Source of the DNA: Tachypleus tridentatus
Lineage: Eukaryota > Arthropoda > Merostomata > Xiphosura > Limulidae
DNA: 64,000 bases
Direction of reading: 5' to 3'
NCBI RefSeq assembly: GCF_004210375.1
Contig: NC_134833.1
Coordinates: 143,274,127-143,338,126, forward strand
The notes under the pieces were generated by a model, which saw only the letters and a program-made list of their open reading frames with translations, ran no database searches and was not told the origin of the DNA. Made by a program: the position numbers and the translations under genes. Shown one piece after another: positions 11,862-25,100 of this stretch. Each line of letters opens with the position of its first letter. Position 1 is the first letter of the stretch.

Positions 11862-12893
11862 CTACGTTTCCTTCAATCCCGTTAACCTCTCACTCAATTC
11901 CCAAAGTTTCTCAGCTATTTTTTCATCTTGTGCATTTTGACTGTAAGTTTCTTCCTTGCAATCTCGGTAATATTTGCCAGATTCATCTTCCACTTCTTCT
12001 GAGATAGCACAGTGTAACACTGTTTGGCAGCCTTGTGACGGCATTTTAACAAACAGTAGTGCTAGAGGCAATAACAAAATCATCTTCAACCAAGAAGTTT
12101 TTACGTACCGTCCAAGATTTGTCCAAACCATTCCAGGACTCACAGCATACACATGTATTCTTCTGAAATTGTCTCCTTTTAGTTGTAAACGTCGATGCAA
12201 TTCTTTGACAAACAACACATTTGCTAGCTTACTGTTACAGTAACTTAATCGTTTGTCATACTTTTGTTTGGAATGAAAATCGCCAAAATCTATTATTCCT
12301 CGTTTATATACGACAGAAGTTACAACAACTATACGACTAGGTGATGATTCTTCCATCTTATCCAACAGCAAATTTGTCAAAAGAAAATGACCTAAATGGT
12401 TCACACACATTTGCATTTCAAAACCATCCTCTGTTAATAAATATGGGCATTGAAACACACCAGCGTTGTTAATTAGCACATCAATACGATTTTCGGAATT
12501 AAGTATATCTTTAACAAATCTTCTAACTGATGCCATTGATGATAAGTCTAACTCTTTGATTATAAGTTCTCCGCTAGCGGTCACTTTTCGGATATCTTGG
12601 ACTGCTTCTCGTGCTTTTGCTTCATTTCTGCAGGCGAGAATCACTCTTGCTTCTCTCGCTGCTAGCTCTTTTGCCGTAGCTTTACCAATACCAGAATTAC
12701 AACCCGTAATAATAACAGTTTTTCCTTTCATTAAACGTTTGCTTTTACATTTCTTCCATGAAAAGTGCACTTTGTACTGACGAATGGCAAAAATACTCAC
12801 AAACAAGAAAACACAAACACCCGTAAACACCACAGTAGCAGCCATTTTCACTAATATTGCTAAGTAGGCATCACTTGTCGTTTCAGGCTCCAC
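11862..12893 (-). CDS. Membrane-anchored short-chain dehydrogenase, retinol dehydrogenase 11-14 type
   Basis: One uninterrupted 343-residue frame on the minus strand. Residues about 14-37 form a hydrophobic N-terminal anchor, followed by a basic stretch (KKCKSKR). The classical SDR landmarks follow in order: cofactor motif TGCNSGIG (64-71), acidic LDLSS (116-119), NNAG (142-145), catalytic Ser in VVVTSV (193) and the YCNSK active site (Tyr218, Lys222), then VSPGMVWTNL. Order and length fit the RDH11/12/13/14 branch, which reduces retinal or other aldehydes with NADPH at ER or mitochondrial membranes; the substrate is inferred from family only. It is intronless here, while the relatives I know have several exons. 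It lies head to head with ECH1. A minus-strand AATAAA (TTTATT near 11798) could serve as poly(A) signal. The exact paralogue cannot be assigned by eye. Confidence 0.93.
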   Translation of the reverse strand: MEPETTSDAYLAILVKMAATVVFTGVCVFLFVSIFAIRQYKVHFSWKKCKSKRLMKGKTVIITGCNSGIGKATAKELAAREARVILACRNEAKAREAVQDIRKVTASGELIIKELDLSSMASVRRFVKDILNSENRIDVLINNAGVFQCPYLLTEDGFEMQMCVNHLGHFLLTNLLLDKMEESSPSRIVVVTSVVYKRGIIDFGDFHSKQKYDKRLSYCNSKLANVLFVKELHRRLQLKGDNFRRIHVYAVSPGMVWTNLGRYVKTSWLKMILLLPLALLFVKMPSQGCQTVLHCAISEEVEDESGKYYRDCKEETYSQNAQDEKIAEKLWELSERLTGLKET

Positions 12894-13075
12894 TATTCGC
12901 TTGGTCGTTTATATTCTTGTCGAGATTGCTGTTTATCGACCAATCAAGACTTTTCTCTCAAATAAACCAACGCGAACGATACGACATCTGGTGTGTGAAA
13001 AGGCTAAAGTTAGAGTTGTGGTCCTTCCCACGCAGTTCCTTCGTGAAGTTAGTGGCGTAAAGAGTGAAACGAAAC
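12894..13075. promoter_or_regulatory. Shared divergent promoter region between the RDH-like gene and ECH1
   Basis: The two start codons face away from each other across only 182 bp, so both promoters and 5' leaders must fit here unless upstream untranslated exons exist. A CCAAT element is visible at about 12940 (gaccaatcaa) and there are several CpGs (aaccaacgcgaacgatacgac), unlike the surrounding AT-rich DNA. No TATA box was identified. Bidirectional use is inferred from geometry. Confidence 0.55.
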
Positions 13076-13106
13076 ATGGTTTCCAATGTTATTTGTGGCT
13101 TGATAG
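13076..13106 (+). CDS. ECH1: ECH1 exon 1 (start codon, presequence)
   Basis: Codes [10 protein letters not shown] plus the first base of Gly11, then donor gtgaga. The ATG is the first in this frame after a TAA at 13058-13060. Phase 1 matches the acceptor of exon 2. Confidence 0.8.
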
Positions 13107-16100
13107 GTGAGAATTTTCGTCTTTTGTTTTGTATTTTTATAAAATCAGAATGCATCTGAGAAATACAGAAAAAGAAATGAGTATTTTTTTTTCCAAATTC
13201 GAAGAGACTTTAATAATTGCCATTATATAATTATAATCAGGATACTAAATTTTTATGTTTTAAGTTTAACTTAAATTTAACAAAAAAAGTGAAACTGGTT
13301 CCAGCAAAGCTAGAAGACGTAAAACTAGTAATTTGAATAACAGTATAACTTAAAAAAACATGCTTCCTCCCCAGTGGCACAGCAGCATTTCTGCGGACTC
13401 ACCACTAGAAACCGAGTTTCAATACCCGTGGTTTGCAGAGCACAGATAGCCCATTGCTGAATTCTAAACAAACAATCAAACAAATTAAAAGACATAGAAT
13501 ATAAACTTAATCAGCAAACTACAATAGTTGACTAATACTAACAAATAAAGAAAAAAACATTGTTCCAACTTATAATTTTCTTTCACACTACTATTAGTTT
13601 GAAGTATTTCTTGATGACGAAATACAGTCTGAAGTAGTGTTACATATAATATACTGAAAGTTAAAACAATATAATAATTAATTGAAAAAACATAGTAAGT
13701 TAAAGTAAACTGGATGTAAGCCACTGTAATGTAAGTTAAGGATATTCTTCTTGTGGAGGATACTACGTTTGTTACAAGACTTTTCTTTATTATAACCAAC
13801 ATTCACAATATTGTAAATCTAGGTTTGCATGTGTGACACATGTCAACATTAACAGCAAAATCATATAACCTTTTGTATAACTGTATGCATTTCTAAACAT
13901 AATGTGACTTTACTTAAATTTAAAAACTTCCACAAGTTCCAGAAGACACTTATGGAAGATATGGCCTATATTGTCAACATTTATGGAATTGGATGTATAA
14001 TTTCAATACAGTTTGTGTTTGTTATCAGTGGGTATGATGTGTATTACATATTTTGTTAATAAGTGAAATTTTTGTGTACATTTTAACTATTTTATACTTA
14101 TTGCTATAAACAAAATGCTATTGTGTTGTGTACAAATACAACATATTGGCTATATTAGATAATTTTTGTGATAACACAATACCAGTGTTTTTAGTCATAA
14201 ACAGTGTTGACAGTTCATAACAAAACAAATAAAAGTGGAATTGAAAAATGGGAGTAATAAGCCAGTCAACTGAGATTTCAGCCTGTAGATATGCTGTTGA
14301 TCTGTCTTATAGAAATTAATATTGCCTTATGACGTTTTTGTTTTTTAATAATATAACTGTGATATACATGTAATACACCTAAGCAACTTTTGTCTTTAGG
14401 CCGTGTAATTACCAGAACATCACCGAGAATTCCAGTTCAATCCTTGGCTGGAGTAATCTCCAGTAGAAATATATCAGAGAAAGCAAGATATACTATGTCT
14501 TATGAAACACTTGATATTACATCCCCCCATGAACGAATCCTCCATGTTCAGTTGAATCGACCTGACAAGTTGAATGCAATGAATAAGGTATTCTGGAGGT
14601 ATGGGAGGATCATATACTTGTATTAGTTGTTATAGAGAAATTGTTTTGTAAGCAAATACAGGACAAAGGTAATTATACATTGTTTTATAGCAGTGGTTGC
14701 CAACTTCAGGTCTGCAGATATGATTTTGCCAGTCTGCAAAAATATCCAGTTGAGGAAAAGAAAGGAAAAAGTTAATAGTAATAGGTACTTAATAATATGT
14801 ACAATTATTTTTTAATAAATATTTGCTTTATTAAAATTCTAATTCTTTCAAAGTTATTTTACAACCTTTTGTTTATCTATCTGTATTCTGTGTACTTTGT
14901 GTCTATAGGTCACATACTTCTAATAGTTCATAATTGTTTTATAGAGACTAGTGTCTTTGGAGTGTAAAATGGTGGGAGTTGCTGCTTTGAAGTACTTGTT
15001 TTCATTAATAATTTTTGAATAGTATATTTACAGTTTTAAGCTGGTCTTTTCACAACCAAAACACATCACAATACAAGTGCATCTGGTAAAATATTTGCAT
15101 GTCTAAGGATGTAATTATATGTCTTGAAAAAATTGGTCACAATTATTGTTACATCTTTAATGAATTCAATGCTAGTAATTAAATACTGGCTATCAAGGAT
15201 AAAGAGTTCTCTTTTTAGTGTGAAAGATAAGCAGTAAGTATCCTATAAAGCCATTGTAGTGTTTGTTGTATGGGGATGTAGGTTTAATACCTTTTTAATT
15301 TGTGTTTTATGTACTCAACTTTTTGTAAAAGAGCTGTCCTCTGTTAATTCTGGGCAAATGATAAGACTATAATACTGGACAAGTTTAACCAGACTGAGGA
15401 GTAGTCAAGTGGGAGGTCTCAGACATTTTATATAGTTTAAGATCAAATGTAGTCATATGAGTTATTAGTATTATTAAATAAGATTCTGTAACTTTTTAAG
15501 TGACTTATTGCTACATGGAATCACTCAAAATATTTCTTGTATATAAAAGTCTGATTTTTGATTTGTGGAAATAGATAGTGCTCTCAGAGGGTTGTCTAGT
15601 GTATATAATCTATAGGGTGGTCCTTTGAAGGCAATTGAAATTTTACCTTGTAACTTGCACATGTCTGCATGTTTGAAATATTCTAGAATGCTTCAGAATA
15701 TTATAATTGGCTGTGTATGGGTTTAGATTTTTCCAGAATGTTTTAGCATATTATTATTATGGAATAATCTTGCACATTGTACATGGAATATCATGTACAC
15801 AACATGACAGTAGTTTCTAGAAAAAGTGGATTGTCTGCTAGTCTTTTTGCTTGGAGCAGGAGTAAACCAACTCTTAGATGTTTCAAAGATGATTTTTATC
15901 ACTGGAGAGACTCCAGCTTCTGTTGTGAAATATTTTCCGGAAGGGTAGAAAGCCACCAGTCATGTGAAAGGCAGTTTGCTTTGACACAGTAGCAAACAAA
16001 ACTGGTCACATAAATGGAGCATTGGTATTGTTAGAACAAAGGTTAAATATTTGACATACCAGCATTATATCTTGGAACTTGTCTTGGCATGTGTTTACAA

Positions 16101-19100
16101 AAAACTGTATAGGGACCTTTCTCTAGTCCAGATATTGCAATTTTCAGTCAATTTCAACAAGAGTGGGAATAAGTGGACCAGTCCACTTATGCAACTACAG
16201 CTTACCCTGATGATCTATCAGAAGCCATAAAGGAAGTTAGGGACAGTGTCATTAAGTTTGCTGTAATAAAGCTTTGGGCCATCCAACCTAAATACAGTTA
16301 TCAAGAGTTTCTTGAACCAACATCATAACCTTTCTTGATGACATTCCTTCTCACAGAGTGTGATTTATAGTACCTAATGTACTGCATCATGCACAATTGA
16401 GGGCCAAGACATTATATGCCTTTGAGAACTTGATATCTATGGGATAATTTAAGCTCAGTGTCTGTGCAAAAAAGAACCTTGTGACATCTTTGTTGTTTGA
16501 GTCTGTCTCAGACACACTTCACTCCTGATGTCATTTCTGCTCCTTGCAGTGATTTTAACATTTTATGTTCTCATGTTAAACATAAGAAGACAAATTCTTC
16601 TCTTTCAAAATTTGTAGGACATCTATATCATCTCACTGAGGAACTCATTGATTTGTCGTTCTTCGATTGAGCTTTATATACAGGGAAACTGAGTAATTGT
16701 AAAGGCACTAAATGAGAAGGAAGGCATAGATAAACTTCCAAAGTGCATCAAACTGAACATGAGGAAGTTTAAGGACTCATCAGTTGAAGATTTTGTCACA
16801 AGGAACACAACAGGCTTCTTCAGGAGCCTCAATATTACACTTGTATTTCTGTATTATGATTATGATCCAGGATCATGAAAGCTCAGAGAGAACTATGGGG
16901 AGGTATTATAGACAGTTCAGTGCTTGAGCAAGTTGCATGACAATGCTGAAAAGGGCATGGCCCTTTCTGAGGAATATAATGCTATCTTCATAAAGAAAGA
17001 AGAATAAATACAATTCCTTCTTCGAGGTGTGCAAGGCCATAGAAGGTACTTTTGTAACAGGAAACGGTAAGAACGACTAATTATATAAGAACGTATGATT
17101 ATACTATTGTATGTGTAATAAAACAATCACATACTTTAGATAAATTATTTATAATATGTAATAAATAATTTTTATATCACATAATAAACACAGTACCAGG
17201 CCACTGTAATCTTGAACTTCAAATTCATTTAGCAACCTCCAAATATGGTCCAAAATGGATGATGTCTGTTATTTAATGTCACTTGTGTACAACAGAACAA
17301 GATTGGGGATTGATAGCTTTAGGATTTTTAACCTGAAATTTTAACATAATGTAATGTTTTGGAAAAACATGGGACATATTAGTCCATCTTGGCTGTTCCA
17401 TCCTCTAAACTAACTAAAAAATAATTACAAAAATCATAAAACCAGCCCTTATTCATGTATGTATGTATCAAGCTTTTTTTTAAACTTGCTTATATTTACT
17501 GTCTCTTCAACATCCAAAGGCAAGACATCGTGTTAGAAAGATGGAACTGTCTTAGCTGAAGATGACTTCCACCCTACAAAAATTTATATTTGTGTTCCCT
17601 AGTCCTACTACTCTCATTTTCATCAAACTCATCTACTTTTAACTATGTTTCAGTTATTTGCATTATATGAAAATTCTCCATTGCTGCAAGTGCTCTAAAG
17701 TTATCTATTTTCTTTCCTATACTTCCAGCATTACAGTGGTGATGATTAAGCCTATTCTTATAACTACTTCTATACTCATTTCTTTTGTCAAAACGTTTCT
17801 TTGCATCTTATTCTTTTCACATTAAGTTTTTCCTGGCCCTCAGCACTGTGTAGTCCTAGTTTACATGCAAATAGGGACCAACCAAATTATTTGTAATGAG
17901 TCATTAAAAAAGTAATGTTAAAGTTCTCAGTTGAAATCAGCTTGGTCCTAAAATTTTGCAGTGATTCTAAAAGTTAATCTGCTTACATTTCAGGGAAATT
18001 CTGGACTGTTTTAGAGAAATCTCTGATGACACAGACATCAGGGTTGTGATCTTGTCAGGAGCAGGAAGAATGTTTTCAGCAGGTATGTTGTCATTTGTCT
18101 GCAGAGCAAGCAGCTTGGTTATAATGTACCTTCATTTCAGGCATGGTTTTACACACATGAATTAAAATACATCTTATAAAATAAAAGTGAAAAAAAGTTA
18201 AAGTTGGAATAGTTATGTTAGGCACAGTTTATATATATAGTAAATAATATTTCATTTTATTTTATTAAACTTTAATACTTTTAATTACAGTTTCTTATAT
18301 TTGCAGTTTATTCTATTTTATAATTACGTTAATGTGTTATTCATTATTATTATTATTATTTTTAATTTCATAAACATTATTATTTTGCTGTACTGCCATG
18401 CTATCCTTTACTACTGCATCTCAGATGCTAAACTTTTCTAAAATTACAACATTGGAGCTGTTTCATGGACTGTTCATTGGTTGACTGGCTCCTAAACTGT
18501 TGGTCATACCAACTTCTAAGTAGTACCAAACACATTCTTTGGTCCTGAGATTAGCAGAAGCATAAAAGTATTTTGCTCTACCCCAATGGAAACCTAAAGA
18601 TTTCCCCAAAATTCCTTCTTCTAAACTTCTGGACTCATATACTTTTGAAGGTGCCAGAAAAGTTGTCTTGGCTTTGAAGTTTGCATGAAGGTAAAGCATT
18701 TCACCCAACTTTTTAGGAAACCCACATATTTCACAAAAACATTTCTATGGGGATTTCCCAAAAACAGATCACAAATTTGGAATTACTGTACATTATAGCA
18801 TGTAAATTAGTAGACTTACTAATTACCACTTGTAACTTGATTTAAAAAATTAATTTGCATTTTAGCAGCCCTGTAAATAACAATGTTTAGGTACAACAAG
18901 GGACCTGTTGGGCCATCTTGGCTGTTCAACCCTCTTCTGAACCAAACTAAAACTGTTAAATAAAATAAATTTAAAGTCAGTCCTTACCATTCATATATTA
19001 ATCAGTTTTTGCTTTTAAACTTATTCAAATTTATTGCCTCCACAACATCTAAAGCAACCCTTTCCATAGGCCAACCACTGTATTTGAAAAATAAAATTGT

Positions 19101-22100
19101 CTTGGGTATAGATGGCTTCTGCCTTGCCTAAATCTATATTTTTGTCCCCTAGTTCTATAATTATTGCTGTCAAGTTGGTACCATTCTAGTATCTACTTAA
19201 CATTCTAGGTACCATTCTATTAACCCTACTCTTAACCCTTTTTCAAAAATTTAATGTCTTTCCAAAGGTAAAGAGTCCAAGAGTGAACACAATATTTCAA
19301 ATATAGCCTAACCAGTGACCTATACAATGAAATTATAATCTCTTTAGAATTATATTCAATATTTCTGTAGATACAATCTGCTTGGATGACTTAAGAGACT
19401 GACCACCATTACACCAAAATCCTTTTCTTTCATGAAACTGATAAAGTTATTCCCATTCATATTATACTTATAATTCAAATTATGATAACCTACATGCATT
19501 ATCTTGCCTTTACTATAATTGAAACCCATCTTCCATTTATTCACCAAATTCACTAAGTGATTAAAATTTTTTTCTTAAATCATCAACATCCTATTCACAG
19601 CCAGCAACACCCGAGATCTTGTTATTATCAGAAAATTTAAGTGATTTATTGACCATAGGTCAATGGGTTATTTAATATTAATATATTATTTGATTAAATC
19701 CAAGACTGTTGACAGTGATAGATGAATCAAGTCTCTGTAATTATTATAAGTAAGTACTACATTGAGATAGTTGTATTCATTATTGGATTTATTTTTAATT
19801 GTGATTTCTATAGGTAGCTTACTTTGATCAGAAGTTAATTACAAAACCAATGAAAATGGAGAAAGGGAACATTAGACAGTATGGTTGAGATGATTTGGTC
19901 ATTATTAGCTTTTTGATGCCATTCAGCATCAAGAAATTCTCTTCCAAAATTCCTTATGGAGTATAACATCAAAAAGCTAATTCAGATACAAACATGCAAC
20001 TCAGGTTTAGCATTTATTAAATTAATAAGACTTATAGGAAAGTTACTGTGTTGACACTTTCCTTTGATATTGTAATCCATGAAATGTTAGTTGGTTCTTG
20101 TTTTCAGTTGTAAAGTCAAAGAATTGTTCATATAGATTTTATCTGAAACTCGAAACATTTGTTTCTACAGCATGCCATGAAATTTCATCCCATTATTTCT
20201 TTTGAGCATTTAATATACAACAGAGCCAAGATCATAACATTAAAGTTTAGCATTTAGTAAATTAATAAGACTGATAGGAAAGTTACTGAAAACAAGAACC
20301 AACTAACATTTTATGGATTATAATATCTAAGGAAAGTGCCAACTCAGTAACTTTCCTATCAGTCTTATTAACTTAATAAATGCTAAATGTGAATCGCATG
20401 TTTGTATCTGAAATTGTATAAGCCTGGTAACACTGAAACAAGTGAGGCATGATTTTTTCAGGCCATTTAACACTTCATTAATTTGGTAATATTAGCTCTG
20501 TAATCAGTTTGGCTTAATTTTGACAAGGTACTCTCTCTCTCCACTCACAAGATTAGCTTTTTTCATATTTTGCTTTTTTTCTCTATATGCAAACGTTTTC
20601 AGAAATGCATTCCACAAGCCTTCATCATCACTCTGTTGGAATACAAAATTCCAACACTTCTCTCATACAAACCATCATGCATCATCTTTCCACCAATAGG
20701 AGAGCACGACTGTTATGTAATGCACATCTTCCTCTATGAGTCACTATCGAACTATGTCAAGTTCAGATGTTCTTTCTTACATTGTTCAGTTAACTTGAAG
20801 TGGTTTATTTTTTAATTTTTGATATACTTTATTTACTACACGTTACAGTTATGTAGTTAATATTTTTATTAAAGCATTGCTTCCCCATGTTTGCAGCATT
20901 TTCCTGCTTATGAATTTCAAAGTTACTTTCATCACTTTGGGTACTTGTCTGTGGTTATATCGTTGCTTGTTCACTAGTAGGTAGAGAGGAATATGAGCTA
21001 ACCTCTCTTATCTATTCTGCCCCACTTCCTCCTGAGCCTTTCAAGCTGGGCCAGACGGACAACAGTTTTGATTGTTTGTACCCAACATGGAGTTTTCCAT
21101 GCCTTCCATTTACTATCTGATGATTCAGCTCCTCCATCATGAGTCTTTCCAGACTTTATCTCTCAGATATATGATGTTTTGCCTCTCATACCCATTTCCT
21201 ATGACCCTAGACCTTTCCTCTTGCATGAAATATCTTTCTTAACCTATTTAGTTGCACCCCCCTCAGTCCCCTGATATTAGTGTTCACTCAGACTGATTTG
21301 CCTTTCAACTGTGTGCCTTGTCTTCCACAGACTTTGAATCAGTCTGGCCTTACTTATCATCAGACTGACTTTCCCTATCTCAACTAACAGATGTTGGGAT
21401 CAGATCTGCGTGTTTAGGGGGTGAACCCAGATTATTTTGTCCAACATACTGAAGCCCAATTTTCTGGCCTGTGTCTTACCCTCATGACCCTATTAAGATA
21501 CCTTTCCTCCATTCTGTCATTGGCTTTTCACAGGAACTCTGAGTTGTTTTTTTCTGAAATTCTCTCTATCCTTTTTTGTTGGTTCACCTGTCATTTTTGG
21601 TTCTTGTGCTTAAAAGGTTTTTTTTGTTGGGACCTCTTTGGGTGTTATATGGGTTTGGCATGGACCCTTCTTCAGGCTCCTTATTTGTGGGACCTGCTTT
21701 TGCAGAATTAGGTGTTTGGCTCTGTTCCAAAGTCTTTAGAGTTGCAGGTAGCCTTGGCCCATCAACATTCTACCCTTAATACCATGGTAGCTTATTTGTA
21801 GCAATTGGGGCTAAGTGTAGCATTATTTCATGTTCCTTGACCTCCCCTTTTCCAACTTCTTCCTGCCCTCCACACCCACAATGCTATGGTTCAACAATTT
21901 ACTTGATGATGCACAATTTGCCAACAGCAGTACTAGTGACTTCATGATTGATTCAAGCTCAGTGCAGACTTGTCTCTTGGATTTCTTTCATGGATGGGAA
22001 CCTTTTCTCCCTGTTGTTTGGGTTCATAAGGTGCTGTCAGAAGGATGTTAGCCTCCTTATCTCCCTTCCTCCATTATCCTTTTACCTTCCCATCTGTCCA

Positions 22101-25100
22101 AGATCTGTTTACATGCCAACATCTGCTGGAGGCAGTTTAGGACCTCTTCACACAACAGGCTATTGAATCAACTACACCAGCTTCATGTGGGTTTTACTAC
22201 TGCCTGTTTGTAGTTTAAGAAAACCAGGGACTGGTATCTTGTCATTGATTTATCCCATCTCAATCAGTATATTCACACTCCTTGCCTTACCATGGAGATA
22301 TAACTTTCTTTTTGATGAGCATTTTCTCCAGGTCTTTGGATGACCAAGGTGGATATTTCCAACACTCACCTACACATTCTGGTGGTGGAGTGTTCATGTC
22401 CATATCTTTGGTTTGTCCATCAGGGGTTTGTGTACCAGTTTAGCACCTTACCTTTCAGTGTAGCCTTAGCATTGTATGTGTTTTTTTGTGTGGTCTCCTC
22501 CTTTCTTTGACATATTCACAGCATAGGGTTGTGCTTCTATATTCATGTGGATGGCTGGTTTTATCTAGAATATTCAGAACAGGAATTAGCCTGTCACACT
22601 CATAAGCTCCTGTTCCAAGCTTCACAGATGGATTTGTTGGTGGATATTTTCTGTCCCTTACCTTATCCTTTTGGGTGTTTTCTTCAACACTGATCTTAAT
22701 TGGGCCCAACCTTTTCCTCTCTGACTTCATTTTATAGAATGAACCATTAAAAACACCCAGTCTGTTCTCTCATTTATTTTCTCAAGATTCTGTTACTTTT
22801 TGGGGTGTGGTCCTCATTCCACCAGTTCCATTCATCCTTCTTTAGCCATCTATCAATGTGAGTATAACATTTATCACTTCTAAGCATTGAATCAGGGTTT
22901 CTGAGCTTCTCACCCAACTTTTGCTTGAATCTTCAACTTTCTCATGTGGCTCTTTGAGGGACATTCTTTGGTCTCCTTGATTTCAGAGTATTAGACTGAT
23001 GTTGTCACTTACCTTCCATTTTTTCATTCCACATGTTATTTGCTTCCCTGTCTTCTCCATGTTGATCTATTCTTTCCAGCATCATTGGTTCTCAAGTTGC
23101 CCATTGCTCCCAGACTGGGACATTAATATCTTACCTTTCTTCATATCTCTCTCTGTGTGCTCCCTGTTTCATCTATTTCTGAAGGCATTGTTCCTCCTCC
23201 TGGCCTGCAGGTATCAAAACCTTATACCACTCCACCTACCTCATCTTTTATCCAGATTGTACTTTGCTTCCTAAAACATCTGTGGCTCAAGAAGGTAAGT
23301 TCTCCTTTTCCCTCATCTGCCCATCCTCCATATCTCCTCTCACCCTCTTTCTGATCTGGAGAAGCTCTTCTGTTTTGTTCATGCCTTTTGTTGTTACATT
23401 GCTCGTATTGTTTTTTTTTAGGTTCTTGATTCTGCTTTTTTTATTCTTTGACTACTTTCCTCTTCCTGTGATCTTTCCCAAGTAATCCTGACCAATTGGA
23501 TTTGATGTTTGATCCAATTGGCCTGTTCCTCCTTGTCTCCTTCCCACTGTGATCTCTTTCATGTTTCTTCACATCAAATCTGTTACCTTACTTTCTCTCT
23601 TGCTTATTGTCTTCATTGGCTATTGGAGGAGGTTCTACGATTGGGTACATGGACAACTACTCCTGATCACCTCAGTGTTCCTGGCAAAGAGACACTTGAC
23701 TTAGATGTGGTTTTGTGCTCCTTCTCAGATCATCTGATCTGATCTGTTGCTTTCATTTTGAGGGTGTTCTCTAGATCCTTCTAGGGGATACATCTGGTCC
23801 TTCCTTCATTTTAATGTAGGATTTAAGCTAATCTTTTGAGCAAGTGGAGAGTGCTTTGTCTGGAATTATAATTTTCCTAAATGAAAATGTATTTTCAATA
23901 GGTATATCCCTCCACTCATACTTCCCAACCATCCTCCCCACAATCTTCTAGTGTTCATGTCTTCTGCCAAACTATGAAGTGATAGTTTGGTAGTGGCTTA
24001 TAGAGAGAATCACGTGTGTCATGTGATAATGGCACTGTCTTATTGGTGGAGAGGTGGTACATGATGATTTGCATAAGAGACATGTTGAAGCTTTGGATTC
24101 ATCATTACTTGATGATGAAGGCTTGTGGCATGCATTATGGAAAAGTTCACATACAGAGAGCAGCACAAAACAAGAAAAGTTAATCTTATGAGCAGAGGGT
24201 AGTATCTCTCTGAAATACATTTTCATTTAGGAAAATTATAACTTGCAGATAAAAAATAATGATCTGTAAAATCTGCTAGTCAGTTGTTAATTATCTTAAG
24301 GTATGTGTTGTCAGAATATTTAATTTCTCAAGATATTTACTAGTTTATCCTTTGTTGTTGTTTTTTTTTTTTTTTGTAAGTCCACTACCAGCTGTTGCTG
24401 ATTTTGGAATGTATGCTAAAATAATTCATTCCTACCTCTAAATCAAGTTTTGTATTTATAGATATAAAAGGATAGACAGTGATTTGCCTAGGAGTAAATC
24501 ATAAGAGTACTAAGCTTAAGTTCTAACAGACATATATTTAATGAGTCAAAACAGTAATACAAAAGCATAGTAACAACCATTGATAAGAAATCCATAGGCA
24601 AATGTAGAAGTAACTCAAAAAAATAAAGGTGCTTCTTGTGAAAAGAAAAATGCTTCTGGGAAATATTTGTTATGAAGTATTGGTTAATGTCTTGTTTTCA
24701 TTATTTTAGGACTGGACATTGGAGATATGACAGATTTAATAACATCACAGGTTACAAAAAAATTAGATGTAGCCAGGAGAGCCAAGTACTTACAGTCTCT
24801 AATTACTCTGTACCAGGAATCTTTTAATGCCCTAGAAAAGGTATTTAAATTATGTTTTGGTAATTTTTTCTACAGGTGTAAAGCCATGAATGGAGATTTA
24901 TTTTATATGTTGTGTTTTTGTTTTGTTTTCTTAGTCATTAACACCATTGACTAGAGCTTTACTATTATTGTTGGAATCATCAGAATAAAATTCTTAACTT
25001 TTAAAAGCAAGTATTGCTTGAAAGTCAAAAGGAAATTATTCTAATTGTGAATATTATCTTTATTTATGTGCTCTAATCCTCAACTGGTATTTGATTTACA

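Noticed and set aside
12466-12780. Plus-strand open frames across 11974-12243 and 12466-12780
   Set aside because: They are antisense shadows of the RDH-like coding frame, which has complete SDR motifs.
14588-14593. Donor gtattc directly after NAMNK as the end of ECH1 exon 2
   Set aside because: It would drop the conserved VFWR and leave exon 3 out of phase. The donor gtatgg eleven bases later restores VFWRE with correct phase.
21421-23742. Several plus-strand frames as host genes
   Set aside because: They lie between inverted DIRS-like termini, carry RT-type fragments in broken frames, and lack splice structure.
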